The notes below the pieces were generated by a model, which saw nothing but the letters and a program-made list of their open reading frames with translations, was not told the DNA's origin and did not search any database. Shown here piece by piece: positions 43,611 through 52,232 of a stretch of DNA of 64,000 nt. The DNA comes from Dehalococcoidia bacterium (GTDB taxonomy: Bacteria; Chloroflexota; Dehalococcoidia; SpSt-223). Location: assembly GCA_026003895.1 (NCBI GenBank), contig BPIC01000002.1, forward strand, positions 744,001 through 808,000. The letters are read 5' to 3'. How positions within the stretch are numbered: position 1 is the first letter of the stretch; the number at the start of each line of letters is the position of its first letter. Made by a program: the position numbers and the translations under genes.

Positions 43611-44532
43611 GCCGCCTCCACGGCTCAGCATTCTCGCACAGCCTCGTGACCCGAGGCGAACTCGGCGAGGGCGGCCATCCGCCGCGCCAGGCCGCACGCC
43701 CCGCCGGGAGTACGCGTCGAGGGTGACGAACGGATCGGCAGGGGAGGAAGAGTCATCGCCGGGCCGGCGGCAGGCGCCGGAAGAGCAGCGCGAAGTCGCG
43801 ACGTGAAGAAAAGCTTCCCGGAGCCTCTCCGCAATCGGCTCGGCGCTCCCCACACCGCCTCTGCGAACGTCGCCATATCGCCAGCCATCCCCGCCGCCTC
43901 CGTCAGGGTTGCAAACACCACGGTCGGTCGGCGAACGACCTCTTGCGCTGGCAAAGCGGCCTCCGTCCTATGCCGTCGCCGCTCGCGCTTGTGACGATCT
44001 GATGCGGCGGTGTTCTCTGGGACGAGGAGGTGCGTAAGCCTCAGAGGTGAGGACGGAACAGACGCCGGATGCGCTGGGTGGCAAGGGTCCGCCTCCGCCT
44101 CAGCGAACGGTTTCGGTCGAATTGGCGGTTGTCGTGCGTGGCGGCGACCCCACGTCTGCGCCACGTGGCCAGAAGGTGGCTGACCGAGTGCGCACTCCCC
44201 CACACGCCGGAAATACGCCGAGCGCTGGCGAGCCCCGGGCGCCCCGGTACGCGGCTCGGGGGTGCCGCGCAGCGGCCTCTCTCCGCATGGCGGGCTGAAG
44301 GAGTAAACTCGCTTGTCCTCGCTACCAGCGGGGTTCTTGGGGCCGCCGTGCGGAAGCGGGGCGGTTGGCTGGACATCATGGCGTCGACGGAGCGTCTTCG
44401 GTCTTGCTTGGTCGCGTCGAACGGCTCGGAACGAGGCTCACAACCCGGGTGCGCCGACCCGTTCGACGCAGGTCTGCCGAGACGGCGCGTCGTTCGAACG
44501 TCGAACAGACGCGATTCAAGAGGAGGATGGCG
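43611..44532. other. 0.9-kb region without recognisable genes
   Basis: Open frames in both directions are low-complexity and Arg/Ala-rich. I see no domain, tRNA or repeat. It may be degenerate sequence or house a regulatory region for the DUF6817-like gene. Confidence 0.4.
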
Positions 44533-45120
44533 ATGGTTGATCCGGCGCTCTACGCTCTCCTGCTAACCCATCACACGCATGAAAACCCGCACTTGGCCGG
44601 GTCACTCATCGAGCACCTCGTCGGGACCCATGACCTCCTCGAACAGTGGGGCGCATCGCGCGACCTATGCAATGCCGGCTTGTTTCACAGTGTCTACGGC
44701 ACGCAACTATTCGCGATCCAATCCGTACCGTTTGAGAAACGCGGCGAAATTCAGGCTGCGATCGGACAGTACGCCGAGCGGATCGCTTACCTCTTTTCGG
44801 TGACAAACCGCAGGACGTTCTTCGATCAGGTTGGCTCGCTAAATCCCAAGTTGTACGACGTCGTGCAGCATCAGATTGAGCCGGTAACGCACGACGAGCT
44901 CCGGGATCTCATCGAACTTGAGGTCGCCAACCTCGTCGAGTTCCTCGCGCGAACCGTCATGCGCCCCGAGTTCGTCGAAACCATGTCGGCTCGGTTCGAG
45001 TCGGCACGCCACCTGATTAGCCCCGCTGGGATGGCCGCGGCGCGCCGAGCGCTCGACGACCAGCGCGTCAAACTCCGTTCGGGTGTGAAACCCACTGAAT
45101 CAGCGTTGATCGCCCGCTAG
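44533..45120 (+). CDS. DUF6817-like protein
   Basis: The 195-residue product contains LLTHHTHENPHLAGSLIEHLVGTHDLLEQWG, then NAGLFHSVYGTQLFAIQSVP. These are, from memory, the conserved motifs of DUF6817, a histidine-rich helical domain that looks like a distant HD-type hydrolase. Function unknown; relatives often stand beside methyltransferase or natural-product genes. AGGAGG is 6 bases before the chosen ATG (44533); an ATG at 44527 is too close to it. The stop overlaps the convergent ThDP-enzyme gene by 4 bases. Confidence 0.75.
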   Translation: MVDPALYALLLTHHTHENPHLAGSLIEHLVGTHDLLEQWGASRDLCNAGLFHSVYGTQLFAIQSVPFEKRGEIQAAIGQYAERIAYLFSVTNRRTFFDQVGSLNPKLYDVVQHQIEPVTHDELRDLIELEVANLVEFLARTVMRPEFVETMSARFESARHLISPAGMAAARRALDDQRVKLRSGVKPTESALIAR

Positions 45121-46832
45121 CCCTCCGCCGGCAACCGGACGTCGAGGACACACACCGCACCCTCGCGGACGAGGGGAACGGCCCGCGCCAACGCCTCGCG
45201 GAGGGACGCCCGGTCCTCGAGCGGGCCAAATCCGATGCAGCCCTGCGCTCGCGCGATGGCTGCGAGATCGATGTCGGGACCGGCGATCCGCTGGCCGATC
45301 CATTTGTTCGCCGGCGGCCGCCCCCGGGCGAGCGCGACTCGCTCTTGATGCTGTTCGTCGTTGTAAAACGACCGGTTGTTCGCAACAATCACGAGCGTAG
45401 GGATGCCATAGTGGGCAGCGGTCCACAACGCGTTGGCGCTCATCAAGAAGTCACCGTCGCCCATTACTGCGACCGGAAGTCGACCGGTCCCCTGCAATGC
45501 GAGCGCGGCACCCACCGCGAGGCCTGGCCCGGCTCCGATTCCGCCGCCACCATCGCCACCCAAGAAATCCAACGGATGGCGATACGGTCGCAGCGCCCCA
45601 TTCCAGCTGAGCGGCAGCCGTGTTAGCGAAACGTCGCAGCCTTTAGTGGCGGCATTCAGCTCGTCGGCGAGGTCGGACATCGCCAAGCCGGCTGCGCGGG
45701 GCGCCGTTGGGACCTCACGCGGCAGCGACACTGCTTCAGCCCGCTGCCGCACGAGATCGAGCAAGGGACGAACGAGCGCGTCCGGTGGGCAGGCGAAGTA
45801 CACATCCACGGGCGGCAGCGCCTGGACCTCGCCGCCAAAGCCGCGATGGCTATAGAGATCGACCGAGGCGTGGATCACGGTCGCTGTTACGGTGGAGCCA
45901 AATGCCTGCTTCAGTGTCCCGCCAAGGTCGAGCCAGTCGAGTGACAGGATAACGTCGGCGGAGCGGAGCGCCTCATTCGCTGTGCCGAGAAAGGTGCCTG
46001 CGGCAAAGGGGTGGAGACGATGGTCTGTCGGAAAAGCCGCGCCGAGTTTCTGATTGGTCATGACCAGCGCTTGGAGGCGCTCCGCCAGCGCGACGCGTGC
46101 GTCCCAGTCACGCTCGGAGCGGGAGACACGCCCCATGAGGATCACAGGCCGCTTCGCCTCGGAGAGTAAGTGCGCGGCACGCTCAAGCAGATCAGGCGAC
46201 GGGGCAGCGGGCGGGGGTGGCGCAAAGCGGTGTCGGTCGGGGATCGGCGGCAGCGCCGCCAAGGGGGATTCTTGAATCGCGGAGTCGAAGTTGACGTAGG
46301 TCGGTCCGCACGGCGCTGTTCGGGCCAGTTGGACTGCGCGGAACAGCGATTCAATGCCAGCTTCCACCGAACCGGGCTGATCGTCCCATTTGGTAAACGC
46401 GCGAATCAGGCCACCCTGATCGCTTACGGTGTGGATCCAGTCGATCCACGGTCGTCGTTTGGCGGCGTCCCACGGACCGGTTGCACCGAGCACCAGCATC
46501 GGCACACGGTCGCACCACGCGTTGAAAATTGCCATGCTGCCATGGAGCAGGCCAACATTTGAGTGAAGCGCCACGCCCATCGGGCGTTCGGTGACTTTGG
46601 CATACCCGTGGGCGATCGCCACCGCCGACTCTTCATGCAAACAGAGCAGCAGTTGGGGGTCATGGTTGCCGAGGAAGTTGACGATGCTATCGTGCAACCC
46701 GCGAAAGCTGGAGCCGGGATTGAGCGCAACATAGGGAATGCCAAGCTCTCGCAGACATAGCGCGAAGGCGTCCGAGCCAAAGGTCGCGCCAATCGCAGCG
46801 GGAACCGGGGCGTCGCGTCGAATGCCGCTCAC
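45117..46832 (-). CDS. thiamine-diphosphate-dependent enzyme (acetolactate synthase/benzoylformate decarboxylase family)
   Basis: The 571-residue product has an N-terminal ThDP pyrimidine domain with the activating Glu (LCLHEESAVAIAHGYAK), a central domain (KRPVILMGRVSRSE), and a C-terminal diphosphate domain (AVMGDGDFLMSANALWTAAHYGIPTLVIVANN) with the GDG-N-N motif. Members decarboxylate 2-keto acids or make acyloins. The substrate pocket is not diagnostic. The GTG at 46832 overlaps the stop of the PPOX gene by 4 bases (GTGA), so the two are co-translated; earlier codons lie inside that gene and are rejected. Confidence 0.88.
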   Translation of the reverse strand: MSGIRRDAPVPAAIGATFGSDAFALCLRELGIPYVALNPGSSFRGLHDSIVNFLGNHDPQLLLCLHEESAVAIAHGYAKVTERPMGVALHSNVGLLHGSMAIFNAWCDRVPMLVLGATGPWDAAKRRPWIDWIHTVSDQGGLIRAFTKWDDQPGSVEAGIESLFRAVQLARTAPCGPTYVNFDSAIQESPLAALPPIPDRHRFAPPPPAAPSPDLLERAAHLLSEAKRPVILMGRVSRSERDWDARVALAERLQALVMTNQKLGAAFPTDHRLHPFAAGTFLGTANEALRSADVILSLDWLDLGGTLKQAFGSTVTATVIHASVDLYSHRGFGGEVQALPPVDVYFACPPDALVRPLLDLVRQRAEAVSLPREVPTAPRAAGLAMSDLADELNAATKGCDVSLTRLPLSWNGALRPYRHPLDFLGGDGGGGIGAGPGLAVGAALALQGTGRLPVAVMGDGDFLMSANALWTAAHYGIPTLVIVANNRSFYNDEQHQERVALARGRPPANKWIGQRIAGPDIDLAAIARAQGCIGFGPLEDRASLREALARAVPLVREGAVCVLDVRLPAEG

Positions 46833-47248
46833 GATGCCAGCCCGAAGATGCGCCAACGGTACGGCGTAAAGATGCCCAAACTCGTCTGTTCCCAGGCAAG
46901 TGGACGGTCGCGCGGCACCGTCTTGCCCTCTGGTCCCATCCATTTTGTCACCATCGCGCGCCAGAATGGATGGTATTCCGGCTCATCGTGCATCGCCATG
47001 CGGCCCCAGATCATCACATGCGCGGTAGAGCGAAACGGTTGCGAGATCGCGACGCACGCCCGCGGATCACGACGCAGGTTGACCTTCTTCCTGTGCCCGG
47101 TCAGGCTGAAGTAACAGGCAGTCTCGTCGAAATCCATAAACATCGGCGCGACATGCGGCTCGCCGTTTTTTCCAACGGTCGAAAGGTAGACCCATTGGCG
47201 GCGGTCACCGTGGATCGTCTCCAGCGCCTCGTAGAGCTCGCGGTCCAT
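46829..47248 (-). CDS. pyridoxamine-5'-phosphate-oxidase-like flavin-binding protein
   Basis: The 139-residue product has a split-barrel pattern: VYLSTVGKNGEPHVAPMFMDFDE, ACYFSLTGHRKKVNLRRDPRACVAI and MIWGRMAMHDEPEYHPFW. Proteins of this group bind FMN or F420 and reduce small organic molecules. Because it is coupled to the ThDP enzyme, they may act on the same metabolite; this is inference. Confidence 0.85.
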   Translation of the reverse strand: MDRELYEALETIHGDRRQWVYLSTVGKNGEPHVAPMFMDFDETACYFSLTGHRKKVNLRRDPRACVAISQPFRSTAHVMIWGRMAMHDEPEYHPFWRAMVTKWMGPEGKTVPRDRPLAWEQTSLGIFTPYRWRIFGLAS

Positions 47249-47293
47249 CTCGCCTCCCAGACAAAGGTGCGGCGAGGATAGCGCGTTTGGCGA

Positions 47294-48211
47294 TTAGGCG
47301 GAGCGCCGTGCCTCTGCGCGATCGAGCGAAACATCGGCCCAGGACAGGGGGTCCTCGACGGGCTCGAGGTGCGTCATCACGTTGCAGCGCGGGACGACAT
47401 TTCGGATGTCCGCCTCGACCCGCTCGGCCAAATCATGCCCCTGCTGCACCGTCCAATGGCCGGGAACGAGCAAATGCACTTGCACAAAGCACCGCGATCC
47501 CGACTGCCGAGTGCGCAAGGCGTGCCATTGGACATTCTCAGCCCGGAAGCGGTCGAGCACGGCGGTTATTCGGTCGCGATCCTGCGAAGGAAGCACGGTG
47601 TCCATGAGGCCGAGCATGGACCGCCACACAAGAAGACCACCAGTCCAAAGTATGTTGGCTGCCACCCCGAGCGCGATGAGCGGGTCGAGAATCTGCCATC
47701 CGGTGAGCGCCACCGCGCCAACCGCCACCAGCACGCCGACGGACGTGAGAACATCGGTCAGCAAGTGACGGCCGTCCGCTTCGAGCGCGATCGAGCCGTG
47801 GCGCTTGGCGGCGCGGAGCAGCACCAGCGCGGTGGCGAAATTGACTCCGGCAGCGACCGCCGAAATCGCGAGGCCGAGACCGAGATCGTCGAGCGGAACC
47901 GGCCGGAGCAACCGATCGACCGCCGTTACCACGATCGCCAGCGCCGCGACCGCAATCAGCAGCCCTTCGAATCCGCTCGCAAAATACTCCGCCTTCTCAT
48001 GCCCGTGCTCGTGGTCGGCATCGGGCGGGCGGGCAGCGATTGCCAGCGCGACAAGTGCCACGACTGCGGCGACAAGGTTGACCACCGACTCCAGTGCGTC
48101 CGACAAGAGGCCGACCGAGCCAGTGAGGAAATAGGCCGCCGCCTTTAGCCCGATCGTAACGAGCGAGGCCGCGATGGAAAGGAGCGCGAAACGCACCAAC
48201 GAGCCACGCAT
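47294..48211 (-). CDS. cation diffusion facilitator (CDF) metal transporter
   Basis: The 305-residue product has six membrane helices and the metal sites of the family: GSVGLLSDALESVVNLVAA in helix 2, ALEADGRHLLTDVLTSVGV in helix 5, and a His-rich loop HEHGHEKAEYFASG. A C-terminal cytoplasmic domain follows. CDF proteins export divalent metals such as Zn, Fe, Co or Mn in exchange for protons. The stop of the chelatase-like gene is only 5 bases upstream of the ATG, so the two are one transcript. Confidence 0.93.
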   Translation of the reverse strand: MRGSLVRFALLSIAASLVTIGLKAAAYFLTGSVGLLSDALESVVNLVAAVVALVALAIAARPPDADHEHGHEKAEYFASGFEGLLIAVAALAIVVTAVDRLLRPVPLDDLGLGLAISAVAAGVNFATALVLLRAAKRHGSIALEADGRHLLTDVLTSVGVLVAVGAVALTGWQILDPLIALGVAANILWTGGLLVWRSMLGLMDTVLPSQDRDRITAVLDRFRAENVQWHALRTRQSGSRCFVQVHLLVPGHWTVQQGHDLAERVEADIRNVVPRCNVMTHLEPVEDPLSWADVSLDRAEARRSA

Positions 48212-48216
48212 TGTAC

Positions 48217-49095
48217 TTAGCTTCGCGCCGGAATTAGCATGGGCAGGGTCAGCGTTGCCTGAAAGTCTCGATAGCGCTCCCAGACGGCCCGCGCCTCGTC
48301 AAACACGAGGTCGCCACGGTCGTTGGCGTACAGCGTCTCCGCCACGCGGAACAAGACATACTGCCGCATCGCCGGGTGGGGAAGCAGCGGCGTCGAGTTC
48401 CAGCGGTAGCTTCCCTCGGGCAGTTCGGCGAGTTGGCGAGGAATGTAACTTTCGGTGAACGCGCTTCGCTCGGTAAACCCGTGCGTGAAGAGCAGCGTCT
48501 TTCCGGTCTCCAAGAGTGCACGAGCAAGCGGGAGTGTCTCGTCCTTCGGATTGATGGAGGCGCGGCGAACGTCGTGAAAGATGCCTCGGTCTCGAATGAT
48601 GGCTAGAGTTTCATCGGCGGCGCCGTCGTGATAACGGCGGCCGGCCGGTGAAAACTCGCCATGCGTGACGTACATGCCGATTTCGTTGGATGGATCTTCA
48701 CTGATTTCAAGCAGCCGCGATTGAATCACGTCAGCAAGCAGAGGGTGTGCTTCAAGCAGTTTCGACGGGTAGATCGTGGCAGGGGTTGAAACCGGGTAGA
48801 ACTCATATTTCAGTCGCCCCGGCTTCAAGCCCATCTCGACGAAGGCTTTGCCGACCTCTTTGTTGTTGGAAAGGGGATAGAGAATAACCGCGACGATCAC
48901 CGTCACATCGTGGTGATTCAGCCACTCGACCGCCGGCTGGAGGTGGCGTCCGGACTGAATAAACCCATGCCGAGTGGGGACGGGGAAACCCATGTCCTGA
49001 ATGTATTGCTGAACGGCCAGATTGCTCGGCGAATCCTCGTCGCCCGTGCCGTGCGTCATCGTCAAGATTCCTAGGCGATCCACCGTCGACTCCAC
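48217..49095 (-). CDS. CbiX/SirB-like two-domain chelatase-family protein
   Basis: The 292-residue product has two repeats of the chelatase fold. The N-terminal half carries LGILTMTHGTGDEDSPSNLAVQQYI, then VTVIVAVILYPLSNN, where ferro- and cobaltochelatases have an HGS motif and a strand-helix. The C-terminal half has EIGMYVTHGEFSPAG and LLFTHGFTERSAF. Metal-binding residues include the His of THG and the later His. Family members insert Co, Ni or Fe into tetrapyrroles, or act as metal chaperones. The CDF transporter is 5 bases downstream. GTG at 49095 or 49083 may be the start. The assignment to this family is moderate. Confidence 0.6.
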   Translation of the reverse strand: MESTVDRLGILTMTHGTGDEDSPSNLAVQQYIQDMGFPVPTRHGFIQSGRHLQPAVEWLNHHDVTVIVAVILYPLSNNKEVGKAFVEMGLKPGRLKYEFYPVSTPATIYPSKLLEAHPLLADVIQSRLLEISEDPSNEIGMYVTHGEFSPAGRRYHDGAADETLAIIRDRGIFHDVRRASINPKDETLPLARALLETGKTLLFTHGFTERSAFTESYIPRQLAELPEGSYRWNSTPLLPHPAMRQYVLFRVAETLYANDRGDLVFDEARAVWERYRDFQATLTLPMLIPARS

Positions 49096-49266
49096 CGCTC
49101 AGACTTCCCACCGCGCCGCGCAGGGTGCCGCAAGCAGCCCTTCGGTTGGCACGTTCGAATAGTCTCCACGATTGATAGGTTTCGTCAAGCTTCGCTGTTG
49201 AAGTTGAGAAGGACTTTCTATTCGTTCCAGCGATTCAACAGCGAATTTAGATTGATCAAAACTCTG

Positions 49267-50232
49267 TCAAGCGGCGATGGGCTGGGTCAGCTCGATCAGG
49301 ACTCCGGCTGGGGTTTCGACGGCGGCGGCGCGCCCTTGGCCGTGGATTGGCGTCTCGATGCTTATCGGTCCTCCGACACAACGTCCCCCGCCTCGCGCGA
49401 CGGCGTCCAACGCAGCATCGAGGTCGCCAACACGGAGTGCCCAACCGCAAAGGCCAAGGACTTGACCGGGACGCTGCCGGCGGGTCCGATCCACTCCCGA
49501 GGCGTTGGTAAGCGGAGTGATCAGTTCGACCCGAGCTGGCCCACTCCCACGAGCGGTCAGCAGGAGCATCCGAAGCTCAGTGCCAGCCGGAAGCTGCAAG
49601 AATCGGTCGATCGCCGGGTGACGGAGGAGAAAATCGACCCCGATCCGCAGGCCGAGCGCTTGCCAGAACGTCGCCTCGCGCTCCAAATCGGCGACGACCG
49701 TCACCGACGCGGTCACTTCCGTATAGCGTCGGTCTGGATCGGCATTCCACGCTTTCGAGCCCTTGCGCTGAAAGGGCCGGTTCATCACCAAATTCACGCC
49801 GTCCGGAGCGAGGCACCAGCCCTCGAGCACGTCGATCTCGGGTTGGCCATCGGGGCTCCAAAGTTGGGGCGGTGATGTCCACTCATATCCAGCGGCCGTC
49901 AGCTCGTTGTACGCTGCCGGCATGTCCATCGTGTAAATGTCGAAGTCGAATAGCCCGAAATCGAGCACAGCTGGCCGTTCCGCCTCGGTCGGAGCGCCTG
50001 CGACACGGACCAGCCGAAGCAGCCCGCTGTCGCTCGCACCGGCGCCAAGCTGCATCGCCTCCACCGCCCGTCCTGTCGGGATGCCCCAAAGCGTCGCCGC
50101 GACAATCGGATCGATTACTCCGTGCGACCTGACGTCGAATCCCAGCAGATCGCGGTACAGCGCAAGGTGGGGTTCGAAGTCGGAGACCGAGACCATCACT
50201 TCGGTGAGGCCGCGCAGACCGGGATCGCTCAT
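49267..50232 (-). CDS. VOC-family protein (glyoxalase/bleomycin-resistance fold), two domains
   Basis: The 321-residue product has two tandem VOC modules: residues about 5-140 (EVMVSVSDFEPHLALYRDLLGFDV, later VNLVMNRP) and 165-320 (VTVVADLEREATFWQALGLRIGV, later LCGWALRVGDLDAALDAVARGGG). Metal ligands of the usual type cannot be seen clearly, so function is open: dioxygenase, epimerase, lyase or resistance. AAGGAG lies 5 bases before the chosen ATG (50232) and overlaps the stop of the small gene upstream, so they are co-transcribed. Confidence 0.84.
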   Translation of the reverse strand: MSDPGLRGLTEVMVSVSDFEPHLALYRDLLGFDVRSHGVIDPIVAATLWGIPTGRAVEAMQLGAGASDSGLLRLVRVAGAPTEAERPAVLDFGLFDFDIYTMDMPAAYNELTAAGYEWTSPPQLWSPDGQPEIDVLEGWCLAPDGVNLVMNRPFQRKGSKAWNADPDRRYTEVTASVTVVADLEREATFWQALGLRIGVDFLLRHPAIDRFLQLPAGTELRMLLLTARGSGPARVELITPLTNASGVDRTRRQRPGQVLGLCGWALRVGDLDAALDAVARGGGRCVGGPISIETPIHGQGRAAAVETPAGVLIELTQPIAA

Positions 50233-50234
50233 GC

Positions 50235-50480
50235 TCACTCCTTTGATACCGAAGGGTTTCGTTCGTCCCGCCGCCGGATCGAGGCGTGGCGATGCGCCCG
50301 GACAAGGAGCGCTTCAAACGCAGTGACGGCGTCGTCGATCGAGCGAAACGCTCGGCCCCCTAGCTCGACTCCACCATTCGGATACACGACGACGCGCGGT
50401 TGAAAGCGCACCCCGAGGCGGCTCGAGCCCCGGGTGGCCACCATCGGAAATCCGTTCAGCCACTCCTCCAATCCGCTCAT
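50235..50480 (-). CDS. small conserved-looking protein, unknown function
   Basis: The 81-residue product (MSGLEEWLNGFPMVATRGSS... ELGGRAFRSIDDAVTAFEALLVRAHRHASIRRRDE) has mixed beta-alpha content and a basic tail. GGAGGAAG is 5 bases before the ATG and the stop meets the ribosome site of the VOC gene, which argues for a real gene. No family recognised. Confidence 0.6.
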   Translation of the reverse strand: MSGLEEWLNGFPMVATRGSSRLGVRFQPRVVVYPNGGVELGGRAFRSIDDAVTAFEALLVRAHRHASIRRRDERNPSVSKE

Positions 50481-51103
50481 GTCTTCCTCCGGTTCGCGGT
50501 GGAAACGCACTGTACGGCATTCGCGACCGATTGGGAACGACGAACCTTCTATAACCTGCGAGGGGCGGCTCGTTGGCCTGGCAACACGATGGCGCAAACC
50601 GAATGGATTCGTCTTGGGCCGGTGTTCGAAATCGGTGAGACCACACGATCGCGCCGCTTGATAACGCCTTGACCAAATCCGTCCGTCCCAACCACCATCG
50701 TCCAAGTACCCTGTTGCGGTCCGGTCCCTTCCCGGAACCGTCGCGGTCATGCGGTCGACAACCGCCAAGCCCCGACCGAATCGCGCTCTGTGCGGCGGCT
50801 GACCACACCACCGCAACCGACAGCGCCGCTCGAAATGCGTCTCACACCCCGGAGGCATCTGCGAGATCGGCTGCTTCGGGTTTCCATGCAGACTGCCGAG
50901 AACCGCTGACCGTTCCTCGGCACGGGTGGTCCTTCAACGTTGTCGCCATCGAAGGTGGTGGCGGCAGCCCTGCGCGGGTACGCTGCGGCAGCGAGATTCG
51001 AGCGGGCCGAGCGTAGGGCGTTCGTTCTCCGACACCCAGTGAGCGGACTGAGGCTGCTCGCAGTGAAGGTTGCGGAGAGCGGCTCGTTCGGAGGTCTCTT
51101 CAT
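50481..51103. other. intergenic region, no gene seen
   Basis: About 620 bases between the small gene at 50235 and the acyl-CoA dehydrogenase operon. Open frames in all phases are low-complexity. The region should hold the promoter of the small gene/VOC pair. Confidence 0.4.
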
Positions 51104-52231
51104 TCAGCGGTCGAGGAGCGCCGCGGCGATGCGGTCGCGGTGCTCGCTGGGGTGGCCGAGAAACTGCTCCCACCATTTGGCACGCCGATAGTAGAGTTGC
51201 AGGTCGTAGTCGAGCATGAAGCCGACACCTGCGTGGACTTCATGCGCTTCGAAACAGCTCGACCGTAATCCCTCGCTCGCCAAATACTTCGCGACAGAGG
51301 AGGCGAATTCGGCGTCGGCCATCCCTTCGTCGAACCGCCACGCTGCCTCGCGCGTAGCAAGCCGTGCGCCGTCCAAATCGTTCAGCATCCCGACGAGCTT
51401 GTATTGGATCGCTTGAAATGCCCCGATCGGTTGGCCAAAAGCGATCCGGTTCTTGGCATACTCGACCGTCATCTCAAGCACCGCTGCCGCCATTCCGACT
51501 TGATAGGCCGCGGCGATCGTCGCGCCAACGGCCAGCGCCCGGCGGAGCACCGGCAGCACCTCCTGCCCAGCGCCGAGGACATGGCTCGCGCTGGGTCGGG
51601 CCCCCTCGAATCTCACTTCCCCGAGAGCGCATCCGGTGAGCGATGGCGACGGCTCAATAGCAAGCCCGGGAGCGGCACGCTCAAACAAGAGGACGCGGTC
51701 GATTTCACCGAAGGGGTGAGGACGGATGGGGGTGATGACCACGTCGGCTGCGGGCGCGTAGGCCACGAACGGCTTGACCCTCCAGATCCCTTCCTCGTCA
51801 CCGGCGGACGTAGCCGATTGCGTGGCGCGTGTCCGCTGTTCATCTTCTGCTTCGAGCAGCGCCAGCACGGCGAGGAGGCGGCCAGCAACAACGCTTGGCA
51901 GGATCAGCTGGCGTTGCTGTTCCGAACCCGCGGCGAGCAGAAGCTGCGGCAGAATGACACAGGTCTCAGCATACGGGCCGGGCACGAGCGCTCTCCCGAG
52001 CTCTTCTGCCAGCAACGCCTGATCGAGGATCGTTGCGCCGAGCCCGCCGTACCGTTCCGGAATGGTCATCCCGAGCCAGCCGAGCTCAGCCATCGTTTTC
52101 CAAAGCGCCCCATCGATTCCCGTGGCCCGCTCCTCGGCGGCACGGACAACCGCCGCGGAGCATTCGTGGGCAAGGACATCGCGCGCCCCGCGCTGAAGCA
52201 TCTCTTGGGCTTCACTCAGCCCGAGGTCCAC
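51104..52231 (-). CDS. acyl-CoA dehydrogenase, probable subunit of a heteromeric enzyme
   Basis: The 375-residue product has the fold of the family (MTIPERYGGLGATILDQALLAEELG; KNRIAFGQPIGAFQAIQYKL; HEVHAGVGFMLDYDLQLYYRRAKWW) but at the C-terminus no E-G-T-x-E-I-Q motif. The usual FAD motif L-T-E-P-x-A is also missing; the stretch near residue 125-145 reads LALLEAEDEQRTRATQ. It follows the second dehydrogenase gene by one base, so the pair is translated together. This is the pattern of alpha2beta2 acyl-CoA dehydrogenases in steroid side-chain degradation, where only one active site per pair is complete. Confidence 0.88.
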   Translation of the reverse strand: MDLGLSEAQEMLQRGARDVLAHECSAAVVRAAEERATGIDGALWKTMAELGWLGMTIPERYGGLGATILDQALLAEELGRALVPGPYAETCVILPQLLLAAGSEQQRQLILPSVVAGRLLAVLALLEAEDEQRTRATQSATSAGDEEGIWRVKPFVAYAPAADVVITPIRPHPFGEIDRVLLFERAAPGLAIEPSPSLTGCALGEVRFEGARPSASHVLGAGQEVLPVLRRALAVGATIAAAYQVGMAAAVLEMTVEYAKNRIAFGQPIGAFQAIQYKLVGMLNDLDGARLATREAAWRFDEGMADAEFASSVAKYLASEGLRSSCFEAHEVHAGVGFMLDYDLQLYYRRAKWWEQFLGHPSEHRDRIAAALLDR

Positions 52232-52232
52232 G

